Assembly (NCBI RefSeq): GCF_012027645.1
Contig: NZ_SNUU01000001.1
Span: 1,736,001-1,800,000 of the forward strand
DNA: 64,000 nucleotides
Direction of reading: 5' to 3'
Source of the DNA: Thermococcus sp. 18S1
GTDB taxonomy: Archaea > Methanobacteriota_B > Thermococci > Thermococcales > Thermococcaceae
Part shown: positions 44,535 to 53,805 of the stretch, in pieces
Numbering within the stretch: position 1 is the stretch's first letter
Layout: each line of letters opens with the position of its first letter
Translations under genes and position numbers: made by a program
Notes under the pieces: generated by a model
Seen by the model: the letters and a program-made list of their open reading frames with translations, nothing else
Told to the model about the DNA's origin: nothing
The model's database searches: none

Positions 44535-46224
44535 TCTCGCTCACCTCCTCCGCTCCACCTGCCTCCTTGGCCGCAAAGTGGCCCTCTATGTAGGACAGGA
44601 AGTAGTTCTTAACCTCCTCCTCGGGCTCCCCGGTGAGTACGCTCAGGGCCCTTGCTATCTCGGGCACGTACTTTTCGAAGGTCCTCCTCCTCTTGGCCTG
44701 GTGGAGCCTGCGGTGCTTTCCGCTGAGGTAGGTCTGAAGTCTCCTGGCCGCGTCCATTATCGCCAGCCTTATCTCGTTCTGAATCTCCTCCACGTTGGCT
44801 ATGCTCTGCTTTCCTGTGCCGGTATACGGCACGTGAACGCTGATGACGTTTATCATGAGCACGAGGGGGGCGCGGTCGAGGTCATCAACCTTGTAGCGCC
44901 TCCAATCAACGGAGCGCGCCGCCAGCGTCGTTACACAGGAACCGGCATCGAAGAGCAGCGGCACGCGGTTGGCGTAGCGGAGGAGCTCGAAACCTCCGGG
45001 AATCTCACCGCCGTAAGCGAGGCCGACCTCGACCTGGAACGGTATACCTCCGGAGTAGACCTTCGGCGACCTGGTGACCGCGGTGACGAACTCCGGCTTG
45101 AGGATGTTGGTGAGGCCCTTCTCTATGTTCTCCTCGCCTATGGGCCTGAGGCCGTGGGTCGGCGGGGCCAGGAACTTCATGTATTTGAAGGCCTCGACTA
45201 TCTCCTCAGCCTCGTGCCAGCTCAGCTTCTCGGGCGGCTTCTCCATGAGCTTCGCAACCTGCTTGACGACCTTAGTATAGCCCTTGAACGAGCGCAGGAC
45301 GGCCTTTACCTCGCCCTTCATGAGCCTCTCGTAGAGCTGTTCCTGGACGTTCTTGTCGTCCTCCGTCTTTATGAGCCTCAGCGCCGCGATGTACTCTATC
45401 AGCTCGTCGATTTTCTTGTCGCTTATCCTCGAGAACTCCCCAACGAGGAAGCGCTTGACGGAACTCCTCCTCGTCTTCTTGGCCATTCTGTAAACGTCGT
45501 CGGTGAGGACACCGCGCGGATGGGGCTTCATCTCCACCGGGGGCTCGGGGACGTCCTCACTGGAGCGCGGGAACACTATGAGCTTCCCGTCCGGCTCAAT
45601 GAGCTCTATGTGGGCGTGCGGGTTGGCTATCGCGGTGAGCTTGAGGTACCAGTAGATGCCCTGCTTCGAGCGCACGTAGCGGACGTTCTTCACTTCCAGC
45701 TCTATCCTGGTGCCGCGCCAGCCCTTCGGGTTGGGGTGCTTCTCCTTCTTCACAATCTTGCCCTCGTTCCTGTCAACGTCTATCTTAACCCATGCCTCGA
45801 TGATCTTGTCGTCGCCCGTGGATGTGATGACGCGCGTTGCCTTTCCGCTCGTTATCTGGGCGAACATCACGGCACCGCTTATACCGATACCCTGCTGGCC
45901 GCGGCTCTGTATGTTCCTGTGGGCCTTAGTACCGGCCAGCATCTTACCGAAGACGTGGGTTATGTACTTCTCGGGGATTCCCGGTCCGTTGTCCTCGATT
46001 ATGACCTTGTAGTGCTCCCTTCCGAGCTCCTCTATCTCAACACGGACGTAGGGAAGTATGCCCGCCTCCTCACAGGCGTCGAGTGAGTTGGTCACGGCCT
46101 CATGGATCACCGTGGTGAGGGAGCGTATCTTGCCCGTGTAGCCGAGCATTGCCGCGTTCCGTCTGAAGAACTCACTGACGCTCTGGATTTTGAACTCCTT
46201 AAACAGCTGATTCGCCTCGGCCAT
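44527..46224 (-). CDS. top6B: DNA topoisomerase VI subunit B
   Basis: ATPase subunit of 565 residues. GHKL/Bergerat motifs: [24 protein letters not shown] and [15 protein letters not shown]. The H2TH and transducer domains follow, with the conserved switch lysine region ([20 protein letters not shown] lies in the transducer). ATG 46224 has GGGAGGACTGAAT upstream; an ATG five codons earlier is less well placed. The order KH protein, top6B, top6A is common in Thermococcales. Confidence 0.97.
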   Translation of the reverse strand: MAEANQLFKEFKIQSVSEFFRRNAAMLGYTGKIRSLTTVIHEAVTNSLDACEEAGILPYVRVEIEELGREHYKVIIEDNGPGIPEKYITHVFGKMLAGTKAHRNIQSRGQQGIGISGAVMFAQITSGKATRVITSTGDDKIIEAWVKIDVDRNEGKIVKKEKHPNPKGWRGTRIELEVKNVRYVRSKQGIYWYLKLTAIANPHAHIELIEPDGKLIVFPRSSEDVPEPPVEMKPHPRGVLTDDVYRMAKKTRRSSVKRFLVGEFSRISDKKIDELIEYIAALRLIKTEDDKNVQEQLYERLMKGEVKAVLRSFKGYTKVVKQVAKLMEKPPEKLSWHEAEEIVEAFKYMKFLAPPTHGLRPIGEENIEKGLTNILKPEFVTAVTRSPKVYSGGIPFQVEVGLAYGGEIPGGFELLRYANRVPLLFDAGSCVTTLAARSVDWRRYKVDDLDRAPLVLMINVISVHVPYTGTGKQSIANVEEIQNEIRLAIMDAARRLQTYLSGKHRRLHQAKRRRTFEKYVPEIARALSVLTGEPEEEVKNYFLSYIEGHFAAKEAGGAEEVSENA

Positions 46225-46226
46225 AT

Positions 46227-46952
46227 TCAGTCCTCCCAAAAGTCTTCGTCATCGTAGTCCTCCCCGAACTCGCCCGGCTCCCCTTCAAGGGCCTCGTAGT
46301 AGGTCGTGCTCTCGAGTTCGAGGTCCTTCTTTCTGCGCTCGAGGTACTTGTAAACGACGCCGTGCGGGGAGCCCCTGGCGAGCTTCTCTATGGCGGTCTT
46401 GGCAACCTCGACCTGGATCGGGTTGCCGATTATCGCGACGGTTTTTCCGTAAACGCTCACATCCGCTCCGCTCATCTCCTCGATTATCTCGCGCGTCCTT
46501 CCTCTCCTTCCGATTATCCTTCCCCTGACGCGGGGGAGGGCGTTCTTATCGTTGCCGATTATCACGTCCGTCAGGTTGACGACCTCAAGGACCTCTCCCT
46601 CGTTGAAGAGCCGGAACGCCCGCTTGGGGGAAAAGCCCCTTCCTATGGCCATTATCACGTCACGCGCCTTCCAGACGGCCAGGGGGTCGCTGGTCTCCTC
46701 AGTGGAGGTTATGAAGACCTCGCCGGTCTCGCTGTCCACCTCTATCTTGGTCTTGGTTCTCTCCTCTATCTCCCTCTTGGTCTGTCCCTTTCTGCCTATG
46801 ACGACCGCAACCCTGTCGCGGGGGATTCTTATGAACTCCTCCTGCTCGCCCTCCGCGGCGTAGGTTATCTCCTCATCGCGACCGCCCCTGGCGGGCCGGC
46901 CGTCCTTGTCTATCCGCTCATACTTCTTCAGCAGTCTCTCAAACTCGTCCAT
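46227..46952 (-). CDS. KH-domain protein, Dim2/Pno1-like
   Basis: Ribosome-assembly protein of 241 residues with two KH domains. The first holds VAVVIGRKGQTKREIEERT and the second GRIIGRRGRTREIIEEMSG. In eukaryotes Dim2 binds pre-18S rRNA near its 3' end and works with Nob1 and Rio1. The tail is very acidic (EFGEDYDDEDFWED). It is followed 2 bases later by top6B and preceded by rio1, matching its expected partner. Confidence 0.92.
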   Translation of the reverse strand: MDEFERLLKKYERIDKDGRPARGGRDEEITYAAEGEQEEFIRIPRDRVAVVIGRKGQTKREIEERTKTKIEVDSETGEVFITSTEETSDPLAVWKARDVIMAIGRGFSPKRAFRLFNEGEVLEVVNLTDVIIGNDKNALPRVRGRIIGRRGRTREIIEEMSGADVSVYGKTVAIIGNPIQVEVAKTAIEKLARGSPHGVVYKYLERRKKDLELESTTYYEALEGEPGEFGEDYDDEDFWED

Positions 46953-46963
46953 GCTCTCACCCT

Positions 46964-47740
46964 CTAAATCCCAACCAGCTCACGGAACTTATCGTTGAAA
47001 TCATCAACATCAACGCCTTTCCTTCCAAAGTAGTTTATGACGTTCCTCAGATCCCTTCTGAGCAGCTCCACGCTCATCCTGTTCCTCTTCACCGTCGCCT
47101 GCGACCAGTCTATCACAACGGGCCTGTCGTGGAGCAGTATGTTGTACTCGCTCAGGTCGCCGTGCACCATGTCCCCGCGCTTCCAGAGCCTCTCAATGAC
47201 GCCCATAGTGAAGTCGTAAAGTTCCTCAAAGTCCGAAGGTTCGAGCGAACGCTCGACGTCTTTGATGCGGGGTGCGGGGAGCTCGTCCCCGATGAACTCC
47301 ATCACAAGGACGTTGTTGCGGAAGATAACCGGCTCGGGAACGCGAACCGCATATTTTATCGCCCGCTGGAGGTTCTTAAACTCCCGCCGGGTCCAAACAA
47401 AGACCAGCTTGCGCATATCCTTTGGCAGGTAGCCGACGCGGGGGTCTGCCGCGAGGTACTCCCATATGCGCCGGAACTCGGTAGTGTAAGTGCGGTATAT
47501 CTTCACGGCTATCCTGTTCCCCTCGGCGTCCACGCCGGCGAAGACGTTCGCCTCTTTGCCCGTGCTGATGACGCCGTAGAGGGCCTCGACCTTTCCCCTC
47601 CTGTGGAGGTAGGCGAGGGTCTCCTTCGTCGTTCTGTCGAATACCTCATTGGCTATCTTGTAGAGGTCACTGTCCTTCTCGCGCCTCTCCCTGAGGCCGA
47701 GCATATCCTCGATTTCACGCTCTATTACATCCTCGCGCAT
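46964..47740 (-). CDS. rio1: Rio1 serine protein kinase
   Basis: Atypical kinase/ATPase for small-subunit maturation, 258 residues. P-loop STGKEANVFAG, catalytic loop HGDLSEYNILL and metal-binding IDWSQA are intact. The N-terminal helical region is typical of Rio1 rather than Rio2 (no winged helix). Order: aIF1A, rio1, KH protein, top6B, top6A, all minus strand. Confidence 0.96.
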   Translation of the reverse strand: MREDVIEREIEDMLGLRERREKDSDLYKIANEVFDRTTKETLAYLHRRGKVEALYGVISTGKEANVFAGVDAEGNRIAVKIYRTYTTEFRRIWEYLAADPRVGYLPKDMRKLVFVWTRREFKNLQRAIKYAVRVPEPVIFRNNVLVMEFIGDELPAPRIKDVERSLEPSDFEELYDFTMGVIERLWKRGDMVHGDLSEYNILLHDRPVVIDWSQATVKRNRMSVELLRRDLRNVINYFGRKGVDVDDFNDKFRELVGI

Positions 47741-47783
47741 TCCCCATCACTCGCTGATAGCTGGAATTTTAGAAGAAGCGGGC

Positions 47784-48158
47784 TCAGAACAGGAGCTCGC
47801 CGCCGCTGAGGAATTCCTGGCTTATCTTGCCCCTCCTCAGGAGCCAGTCCACCTGAGTCCTGGTGTAGCGGTAGACTATGTCTCCGCGCTCCTCGGTCTG
47901 GACCTCCCACGGCTGGACTATGACGACGTCGCCCACGCGCATCCACATGCGCCTCTTGAGCTTGCCCGGTATCCTGCACCTTCTGATCTTCCCGTCGGAG
48001 CACCTCACGTCCATCCATCCGGAACCCAGGGCCTGCTCGATTACACCAAACAGCTGTCCTTCCTTCGGGAGGGGAACGCGAATGACCTCGTCACCCTGAA
48101 CCTGCCTGTTCTTTTTCTTCCCTCCACTTTTTCCGCCTCTTCCTCTGTGGTACGCCAT
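47784..48158 (-). CDS. eif1A: Translation initiation factor 1A
   Basis: OB-fold factor of 124 residues that binds the small-subunit A site. The basic tail ([18 protein letters not shown]) is followed by [20 protein letters not shown] and [19 protein letters not shown] 48158 follows GGAGGTGATGATC; upstream in-frame ATG codons lie in the AT-rich promoter region and would add a foreign-looking tail. Confidence 0.95.
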   Translation of the reverse strand: MAYHRGRGGKSGGKKKNRQVQGDEVIRVPLPKEGQLFGVIEQALGSGWMDVRCSDGKIRRCRIPGKLKRRMWMRVGDVVIVQPWEVQTEERGDIVYRYTRTQVDWLLRRGKISQEFLSGGELLF

Positions 48159-48368
48159 GATCATCACCTCCAGCGAATAGGCTCGAGCCCTTATAAACCT
48201 GAGCCTTGCAAAAATTTTCCAATGAGAGTACAGACATGTGCTTTTAAAATTTTTGCACAAATCCAGGGCAGAGGAAAAAAATCCTGCCCTTCCATTACCC
48301 ACGTCTGTCCCGCGGAGACACATCAAGGTTTAAAAACGCACCGCTCAAACTGGATTCCGGAGATTACC

Positions 48369-49163
48369 ATGGAGGCAATAGCGGCAGAAGGCCTCACGAT
48401 ACTCTACAGCGGAAAGCCTGCTGTGGAGGAAGTGAGCTTCACCTTAGAGGATGGCGAGACCCTCCTCCTGCTCGGCCCCAACGGGGCGGGTAAGACGACC
48501 CTGCTCAAGACAATCGCCTGCTTCCACAGGGACTACACGGGACAACTGGAGGTCTTCGGTAAACCTCCCTGCGAGGCGAAGAAGTTCATAGGCTACGTCC
48601 CCCAGAGCCACAGCCTCAATGAGAGAGTCCCCCTAACAGCCCTCGAGGTCGTTGCGATGGGCGGTGTCTACCGCCGCGGCTTCGTCCACTTCAAGCTCCC
48701 CCCCGAGACGATGGAAAAGGCGAGGGAGGTTCTCGGCTTCGTCGGGCTCGCGGAAGTGGGCGACAGACTTTTCAGCGAGCTGAGCGGCGGTCAGAAGCAG
48801 CGCGTCCTCCTCGCGAGGGCTCTGATGAGCGACCCCAAACTGCTCCTCCTCGACGAACCCCTCTCAGCCCTGGACCCCAGCGCAAGGGTCGATGTTGCCA
48901 GCGTTCTGGCCAAGATAAAGCGCGAGAGACGGGTAACTATGGTCATCACAACCCACGACATCAACCCCCTAATCGAGATTGGGGACAGAATCATGCTCCT
49001 TAACAAGCGCCTTATAGCCTTCGGAAGGCCGGAGGACGTACTTCAGGACAGGATAATCAAATCCGTATACGGCCCGCTGGCAAGGGTCATACCCATTGAG
49101 GGCAGGCTCTTCTGCATAACCGGCGACGCCCATCTGCACAGACACGGAGGTGGAGGGCTGTGA
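48369..49163 (+). CDS. Metal-ion ABC transporter ATPase (ZnuC/MntB-like)
   Basis: Cytoplasmic ATPase of 264 residues. Walker A GPNGAGKTT, Q-loop YVPQSHSLNERVPL, signature LSGGQKQRVLLARA, Walker B LLLLDEPLSALD and H-loop VITTHDINPL. The family takes up Zn or Mn with an ABC-3 permease, which follows with a 4-base overlap. The C-terminus is His-rich (GDAHLHRHGGGGL), suggesting metal sensing. TATA TTTAAAAAC (near 48330) and GGAG support ATG 48369. No binding-protein gene is adjacent. Confidence 0.93.
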   Translation: MEAIAAEGLTILYSGKPAVEEVSFTLEDGETLLLLGPNGAGKTTLLKTIACFHRDYTGQLEVFGKPPCEAKKFIGYVPQSHSLNERVPLTALEVVAMGGVYRRGFVHFKLPPETMEKAREVLGFVGLAEVGDRLFSELSGGQKQRVLLARALMSDPKLLLLDEPLSALDPSARVDVASVLAKIKRERRVTMVITTHDINPLIEIGDRIMLLNKRLIAFGRPEDVLQDRIIKSVYGPLARVIPIEGRLFCITGDAHLHRHGGGGL

Positions 49164-49981
49164 TTCCGGAGTATCTGATCAGGGCCCTCCTTGCCAGCGT
49201 CATGGTAAGCGTCCTGCTCGGCATGCTCAGCCCGCTCATCAACACGAAAGGCCTGGCCTTTCTAACCCACGCCCTCTTCCACTCCCTGCTCTTCGGTGCG
49301 GTTCTCGGAATGATACTCGGCCTGCTGTTCGAGAACCTCTCACTGGTCATGCTCGTTGCACTCATCGTTACCGTCATCGTTGTGCTCACGATAGCGGAGC
49401 TCGAGAAGCTCGGGTTCTCCCCGGATTCCGCGGTTGGGATAGTGGCCAGCTTTGTCGCAGGCCTAACAGTCCTCAGCTTTGGCGTGCTCTACAAGGTGAT
49501 GGCTACCAGGCCCTACTTCCCGCTCGGCGAGAGCATAGTCTCCTACCTCACGGGGGACATCTTCCTGATAACCCTCGACGACCTTACCGTCCTCGTCCTC
49601 GGAGGTGCCCTTCTTTTCTTCGTCATCCTCTTCCTGTACCGCGATTTCCTCTACCTCAGCTTCGACCCGGAGGGCATGGAGAGCTACGGGGGCAACGCGA
49701 GGGCTTACCTCATGATCCTCTACGTCCTCGTCGGTGCCATCGGTGCCCTCATAGTCCAGACCGTCGGCCTCATAACCCTCCAGGTGGTGGCAGTTCTTCC
49801 AGGAGCGATAGCGCTGATGGTTAGCAGCGACCTGCGCAAGGTCATCGGAACCAGCCTGTTACTCACCCTGGGTGTCCAGGTGTCCTCCGTGATCCTCGCC
49901 TACTTTACGGACATACCACCCAGCGGCCTGGCGACGATAATGCTCGGCGTCATCTACGGCGCCCTGCTCTTCAGGAGGTGA
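49160..49981 (+). CDS. ABC-3 metal permease
   Basis: Membrane subunit of 273 residues with eight or nine spans (IRALLASVMVSVLLGMLSPL, VMLVALIVTVIVVLTIAEL, ALIVQTVGLITLQVVAVLPG). The GLITLQVVAVLPGAIAL helix is typical for Zn/Mn permeases of the ZnuB/MntC type. GTG start at 49160 overlaps the ATPase stop and has GGAGGTGGAGGG before it. Confidence 0.93.
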   Translation: MIPEYLIRALLASVMVSVLLGMLSPLINTKGLAFLTHALFHSLLFGAVLGMILGLLFENLSLVMLVALIVTVIVVLTIAELEKLGFSPDSAVGIVASFVAGLTVLSFGVLYKVMATRPYFPLGESIVSYLTGDIFLITLDDLTVLVLGGALLFFVILFLYRDFLYLSFDPEGMESYGGNARAYLMILYVLVGAIGALIVQTVGLITLQVVAVLPGAIALMVSSDLRKVIGTSLLLTLGVQVSSVILAYFTDIPPSGLATIMLGVIYGALLFRR

Positions 49982-49985
49982 AACC

Positions 49986-50681
49986 GTGAAGCTCGCTGGA
50001 ATCGACGAAGCCGGCAGGGGCCCCGTAATCGGCCCCATGGTCATAGCGGCGGTTGTTGTGGATGAACGGAACGTTCCAAAGCTTGAGGAGCTTGGAGTTA
50101 AGGATTCGAAGAGGCTCACCCCCAGGCGGCGTGAGAGGCTGTTCGATGAGATAATTTCCCTGCTGGATGATTACGTGGTTCTGGAGCTTTGGCCCGAGGA
50201 GATAGACTCCCGCGAGGGAACCTTAAACGAGTTCGAGGTGGAGAACTTCGTTAAAGCCCTCAACTCGCTCAAGGTGAAGCCCGACGTGATATACATCGAC
50301 GCCGCCGACGTGAAGGAGGCCCGCTTCGGCGAGGACATTCGAAAGAGGCTGAACTTTGAGGCTGAGATAGTGGCCGAGCACAAGGCCGACGACAAGTTCG
50401 TACCTGTCTCGGCGGCCTCGATAATAGCGAAGGTAACCCGTGACAGGGCGATAGAGAAGCTGAAGGAGGAGTACGGCGAGATTGGAAGTGGCTATCCCAG
50501 TGACCCGAGGACGAGGGCGTTCCTGGAGAACTACTACCTCGAGCACGGCGAGTTCCCTCCGATAGTCAGGAGGAGCTGGAAGACGCTGAGGAAGATCGAG
50601 GAGAAGCTGAGGGCAGAGATGGAAGCCAAGAAATCGAAGAATAAAGGGCAGGTCAGTCTGGACGAGTTTTTGAAGAAGTGA
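49986..50681 (+). CDS. rnhB: Ribonuclease HII
   Basis: Cuts RNA in RNA-DNA hybrids and starts ribonucleotide excision. Length 231. Catalytic set D7, E8 (GIDEAGRGPVIG), D105 (YIDAAD) and D135 (EHKADDK) are all present at the positions known from T. kodakarensis. The C-terminal GQVSLDEFLKK resembles a PCNA-binding (PIP) motif. GTG start follows AGGAGGTGAAACC and lies 4 bases after the permease stop. Confidence 0.96.
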   Translation: MKLAGIDEAGRGPVIGPMVIAAVVVDERNVPKLEELGVKDSKRLTPRRRERLFDEIISLLDDYVVLELWPEEIDSREGTLNEFEVENFVKALNSLKVKPDVIYIDAADVKEARFGEDIRKRLNFEAEIVAEHKADDKFVPVSAASIIAKVTRDRAIEKLKEEYGEIGSGYPSDPRTRAFLENYYLEHGEFPPIVRRSWKTLRKIEEKLRAEMEAKKSKNKGQVSLDEFLKK

Positions 50682-50704
50682 GATAACTCAATCAGCAACC
50701 CCTT

Positions 50705-50815
50705 TCAGGAACTCCCCGGTTCCCCAAATTTCTCTCCCCAGTAGCGGAATTCTACCAAGAACTGCCGGAACTCTTCGAGTTCTGGCTCTATGTCGATGCC
50801 GTTTCTCCTAAACAT
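50705..50815 (-). CDS. Possible 36-residue protein or gene remnant
   Basis: MFRRNGIDIEPELEEFRQF then LVEFRYWGEKFGEPGSS and stop. The amino-acid make-up looks coding (acidic helix with aromatic residues). No strong ribosome site is seen. Overlapping palindromes lie directly upstream. It may be the first part of a decayed antitoxin-like gene. Not recognised. Confidence 0.4.
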   Translation of the reverse strand: MFRRNGIDIEPELEEFRQFLVEFRYWGEKFGEPGSS

Positions 50816-50816
50816 G

Positions 50817-50837
50817 ATTAGTACTAATCTAGATTAG
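50817..50837. promoter_or_regulatory. Overlapping palindromes, operator-like
   Basis: ATTAGTACTAAT (50817-50828) and CTAATCTAGATTAG (50824-50837) are both perfect palindromes sharing a half site. They lie directly before the 36-codon frame and just past the end of the glycosyltransferase gene. Probably a protein-binding site, or the promoter of the small gene. Confidence 0.5.
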
Positions 50838-50849
50838 TATTGGGAGTCC

Positions 50850-52235
50850 TCACCTCCCCAGCCTCAGCCTTATCCTGTCCTTTATCTCCAGCAGCCACTC
50901 CAGGTAGAGCCAGATTGACTCCCTGAAGGCCTCCCAGCGGAGGAGCTCGTTGAGGGCCACGCCCATGACCACCGCAGCGGGGGGAACCAGGGCGGTTGCG
51001 TAGAAGCTGAACTGTGTCGTGCCCCCGAGTGCGTACTGGAGGAGGAATACAGCCACCGTGCTCCAGAACACCCCGAAAGATGCGAGGATCCCGGATTTTT
51101 TCCTATAGAGCCACGGGAGGGCGAGGATGAAGAGCACCATCGCCAGGAGAAGGAAGGGATCAGTCTGGGCGAAGATGTCCGGGTTGTAGTGCAGGGCGAA
51201 GGCCTTCTTGTTTATGAACCACTCCCAGACGGGAGAGGCGGCGGGATGGCCGCCTTTGTTGGAGAGATGCCACCTGAAGCTTCCGAGGAATTCGTCAAAC
51301 CACTTCTTCGGTCCGATCGCCGCCATCGCAGGAACGTTCGGCAGGAGAAATCCGACCGCCGGAAGAACCGCTATCGTCACGAGAAAGCTGATGAGGCTCT
51401 TCTCCCTTTTGAGGGCCCTCCCAAGAAGGATGGGCCACCCGAAGGCGCCGCTGAGCTTGGTGGAGCCGGCGAGTCCGATGGCAAAGGCTGCAGGGTGGTC
51501 CCTGTCGTAGGCCAGGAAAAACACGAACAGGGCGACGAACAGGGCGACGTGGATGTCAAGCATGGCCACCACAGACATCGCCTGGAGGGTGGGGTCGGCT
51601 ACGGTGAAGGCTAGGGCTATGAGGGCCGCCAGATAGCTCCCGCTCACCCGGTAAGTCGCGAGGACGACGAGGATTTCGATGAGGGCGAAGGCGATGATGC
51701 CGGGGACGCGCCAGTTTATCGGCTTATCCTCCAGGAGCATGCCGAGCATTATGAGGTCCTTCCCGAGGAAAGGATGCTCCGTGTTGAGGTAGTTCTGGAT
51801 GTTGTCCTTGTCGGGATACCAGTAGCCGGGAACCGTGTAGTAAGCCCCCTCGGGTATTTCCCTCCCGACTTCCTCAAGGAAGGGCTCGAACTCGTCGGGG
51901 GGAAGCTCAAAGTAAACGCCCGGGAACTTGAGGTACTCCCTCTCGTAGGTCGCCCCGTGCCTCATGGCGATTTTCTCCACCTGGTATTGGTATTTTATCC
52001 GCATGCTCTGGTTGGAGAAGATGACGTTTACCCCCCTGGAGCCCGTGGTCTCGTTCACGTAGGTCAGGTCAACGCCGAGCCTGTGGAGGATGTTCCTGGC
52101 CGCGGGGACGTACCAGACCTCATCCCCCACGTAGTCACGAAAAACGGGCTGAGAGGCAAAATCGTAGAGATACCACATGGAGCCGATGATAGTGACGGCA
52201 ACTATCAGAATGAAGGCTATCCTTCGCCACTGCAT
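50850..52235 (-). CDS. Membrane glycosyltransferase, PMT/GT39-like
   Basis: Polytopic protein of 461 residues with about nine to eleven spans. The first loop has the acidic YVGDEVWYVPAARNIL, matching the Asp-Glu of dolichyl-phosphate-mannose protein mannosyltransferases; EHPFLGKDLIMLGML fits the second conserved loop. Expected to transfer a sugar from a lipid-phosphate donor on the outer face. ATG 52235 follows GGTGGTATA; the longer frame overlaps the divergent gene's promoter. Confidence 0.85.
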   Translation of the reverse strand: MQWRRIAFILIVAVTIIGSMWYLYDFASQPVFRDYVGDEVWYVPAARNILHRLGVDLTYVNETTGSRGVNVIFSNQSMRIKYQYQVEKIAMRHGATYEREYLKFPGVYFELPPDEFEPFLEEVGREIPEGAYYTVPGYWYPDKDNIQNYLNTEHPFLGKDLIMLGMLLEDKPINWRVPGIIAFALIEILVVLATYRVSGSYLAALIALAFTVADPTLQAMSVVAMLDIHVALFVALFVFFLAYDRDHPAAFAIGLAGSTKLSGAFGWPILLGRALKREKSLISFLVTIAVLPAVGFLLPNVPAMAAIGPKKWFDEFLGSFRWHLSNKGGHPAASPVWEWFINKKAFALHYNPDIFAQTDPFLLLAMVLFILALPWLYRKKSGILASFGVFWSTVAVFLLQYALGGTTQFSFYATALVPPAAVVMGVALNELLRWEAFRESIWLYLEWLLEIKDRIRLRLGR

Positions 52236-52296
52236 TATACCACCAGGCAGGAATATCGCGGGCAACGTTTTTAAGCCTCTCCCCTTAGGCGAAAAC

Positions 52297-53448
52297 ATGT
52301 TCGAAGGGATAAGCGAGGAGAAGGTCAGGGAAGCTGTGGAGCTGATTAGAAAGGGCTACGACGAGAGGAAGCTCCGCGCAAGACTCGGCAGTGACTGGGA
52401 AGTCATCGCTGAGATAGCTAGGGCGCGGATCAAGGCAAAGGACAAGTTCTCGCGCGACGACCTCTGGATGGACCTCGAGGGCCTGCGCTACTCAACCCAC
52501 GAGATAGTCGCGAGATACCGCTCGGAGCGTCTTGAGAAGGCCGGCGTGAGAAGCATAGCGGACGTCTCCTGCGGTATCGGAATCCAGCTCATATTCTACG
52601 CCATGAAGGTTGAGAGGGCCTACGGGATCGACATAGACCCCGCAAAGGTTGAGTTCGCCAGGAGAAACGCCGAAAAGTACGGAGTCTCGAACATCGAGTT
52701 CATCAACGCCGACTCGCTCGCCCCCGAGACGGTCGGGAGGATCGACGCCGAGGTCATCTTCTCAGACCCCGCCAGGCCCCCGGAAATGCCCGAAAGGCGG
52801 CTGGAAGACCTCCTGCCCAGCCCGCTGAGAATCTACGAAACGTACAAATCCCGGGCCGATGCGTTCATCTTCGACCTCCCGCCGCAGATAAGGCGCGAGA
52901 GGATACCCTGGAAGGGGGAGTTTGAGTACATAGACCTCTTTGGGGCCCTCAACAGGCTGACCTTCTACACCGAACCCCTCGCCAGTGCGGAGAGGAGCGC
53001 GGTTGTTCTTCCTGCAGGGGCGAGGCTGGAGAGCAATCCGGACCTTGAGAACATCCTCGAATGGACGGACGAGCCCGGCGAGTACCTCTACGAGGTCCCG
53101 CAGGCCGTTGACTACGCCGACCTGCTGAACGAGCTGTTCCACGTTCTAAACGGGGAAGCCAAAATGCTCCTCCGCGAAAAGAGACGCGTTCTCGCAACGG
53201 GCGACGCGCCCCTGAAAAGCCCGTACCTCAAGAGAACCTACGCCGTGGTCGGCGTTGTCCCGTTCCACCCGGTGAGGATAAACGACTTCCTCAGGAGGGA
53301 GGGCTTCGGAAGGGCCACGCTCAAGCTCAGCGTCCCCCAGGAGGAGTACTGGCGGGTTAGGAAGAGGATAGAGGCCAACCTGAGCGGGGACAGAAGGGCC
53401 TTCGTCTTCAGGGTCGGCGGGAAGGCCGTGGTAGCGGAGGCGCTATAG
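52297..53448 (+). CDS. SAM-dependent methyltransferase with THUMP-like C-terminal domain
   Basis: Protein of 383 residues. Motif I is [17 protein letters not shown], motif [18 protein letters not shown], and motif IV reads SDPARPPE, as in a little-studied class I group. The C-terminal [20 protein letters not shown] and [16 protein letters not shown] resemble the THUMP-like domain of the same group, so an RNA substrate is plausible. TATA GTTTTTAAG (about 52266) is 27 bases before ATG 52297, a leaderless start. Confidence 0.85.
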   Translation: MFEGISEEKVREAVELIRKGYDERKLRARLGSDWEVIAEIARARIKAKDKFSRDDLWMDLEGLRYSTHEIVARYRSERLEKAGVRSIADVSCGIGIQLIFYAMKVERAYGIDIDPAKVEFARRNAEKYGVSNIEFINADSLAPETVGRIDAEVIFSDPARPPEMPERRLEDLLPSPLRIYETYKSRADAFIFDLPPQIRRERIPWKGEFEYIDLFGALNRLTFYTEPLASAERSAVVLPAGARLESNPDLENILEWTDEPGEYLYEVPQAVDYADLLNELFHVLNGEAKMLLREKRRVLATGDAPLKSPYLKRTYAVVGVVPFHPVRINDFLRREGFGRATLKLSVPQEEYWRVRKRIEANLSGDRRAFVFRVGGKAVVAEAL

Positions 53449-53646
53449 CTCTTCCACCCGGGCGTTCCTTATTTTCTTCGACCCTATGCGGAGCCCCTTG
53501 AAGTAGTCCACGTATTCCTGTGGAAGAAAAGACTCCAGGCTGGTTGATTTCAGCCGCTTCTTTTTTCTCCTCCGCTCCCCACCATCCCCGTTCCCAGGAA
53601 CCTTCGGGGGAGCCGCCTCAAGGAACTCATCGAGCGTCCTGTTCAT
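53443..53646 (-). CDS. Small basic hypothetical protein
   Basis: Protein of 67 residues: [17 protein letters not shown], then a very basic stretch ([20 protein letters not shown]) and [18 protein letters not shown]. Not recognised. ATG 53646 follows GGGTGGCCGG, and TTTATAG on the minus strand (near 53678) could be its TATA box. It overlaps the methyltransferase 3' end by 6 bases. Confidence 0.65.
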   Translation of the reverse strand: MNRTLDEFLEAAPPKVPGNGDGGERRRKKKRLKSTSLESFLPQEYVDYFKGLRIGSKKIRNARVEEL

Positions 53647-53805
53647 CCGGCCACCCGGAGTAGATAGCCCAACAACTATAAAGACTTTTTCCCAATCGAT
53701 GGATGAACCAAAGGGCATATTAATGCCTGAAAACAGGCCCCCTGAGAAAGGCTTTTAACTCTCGACGGTTTATCAGGGAAGAGAGTAATAAAGCGGGTGG
53801 TTGCC

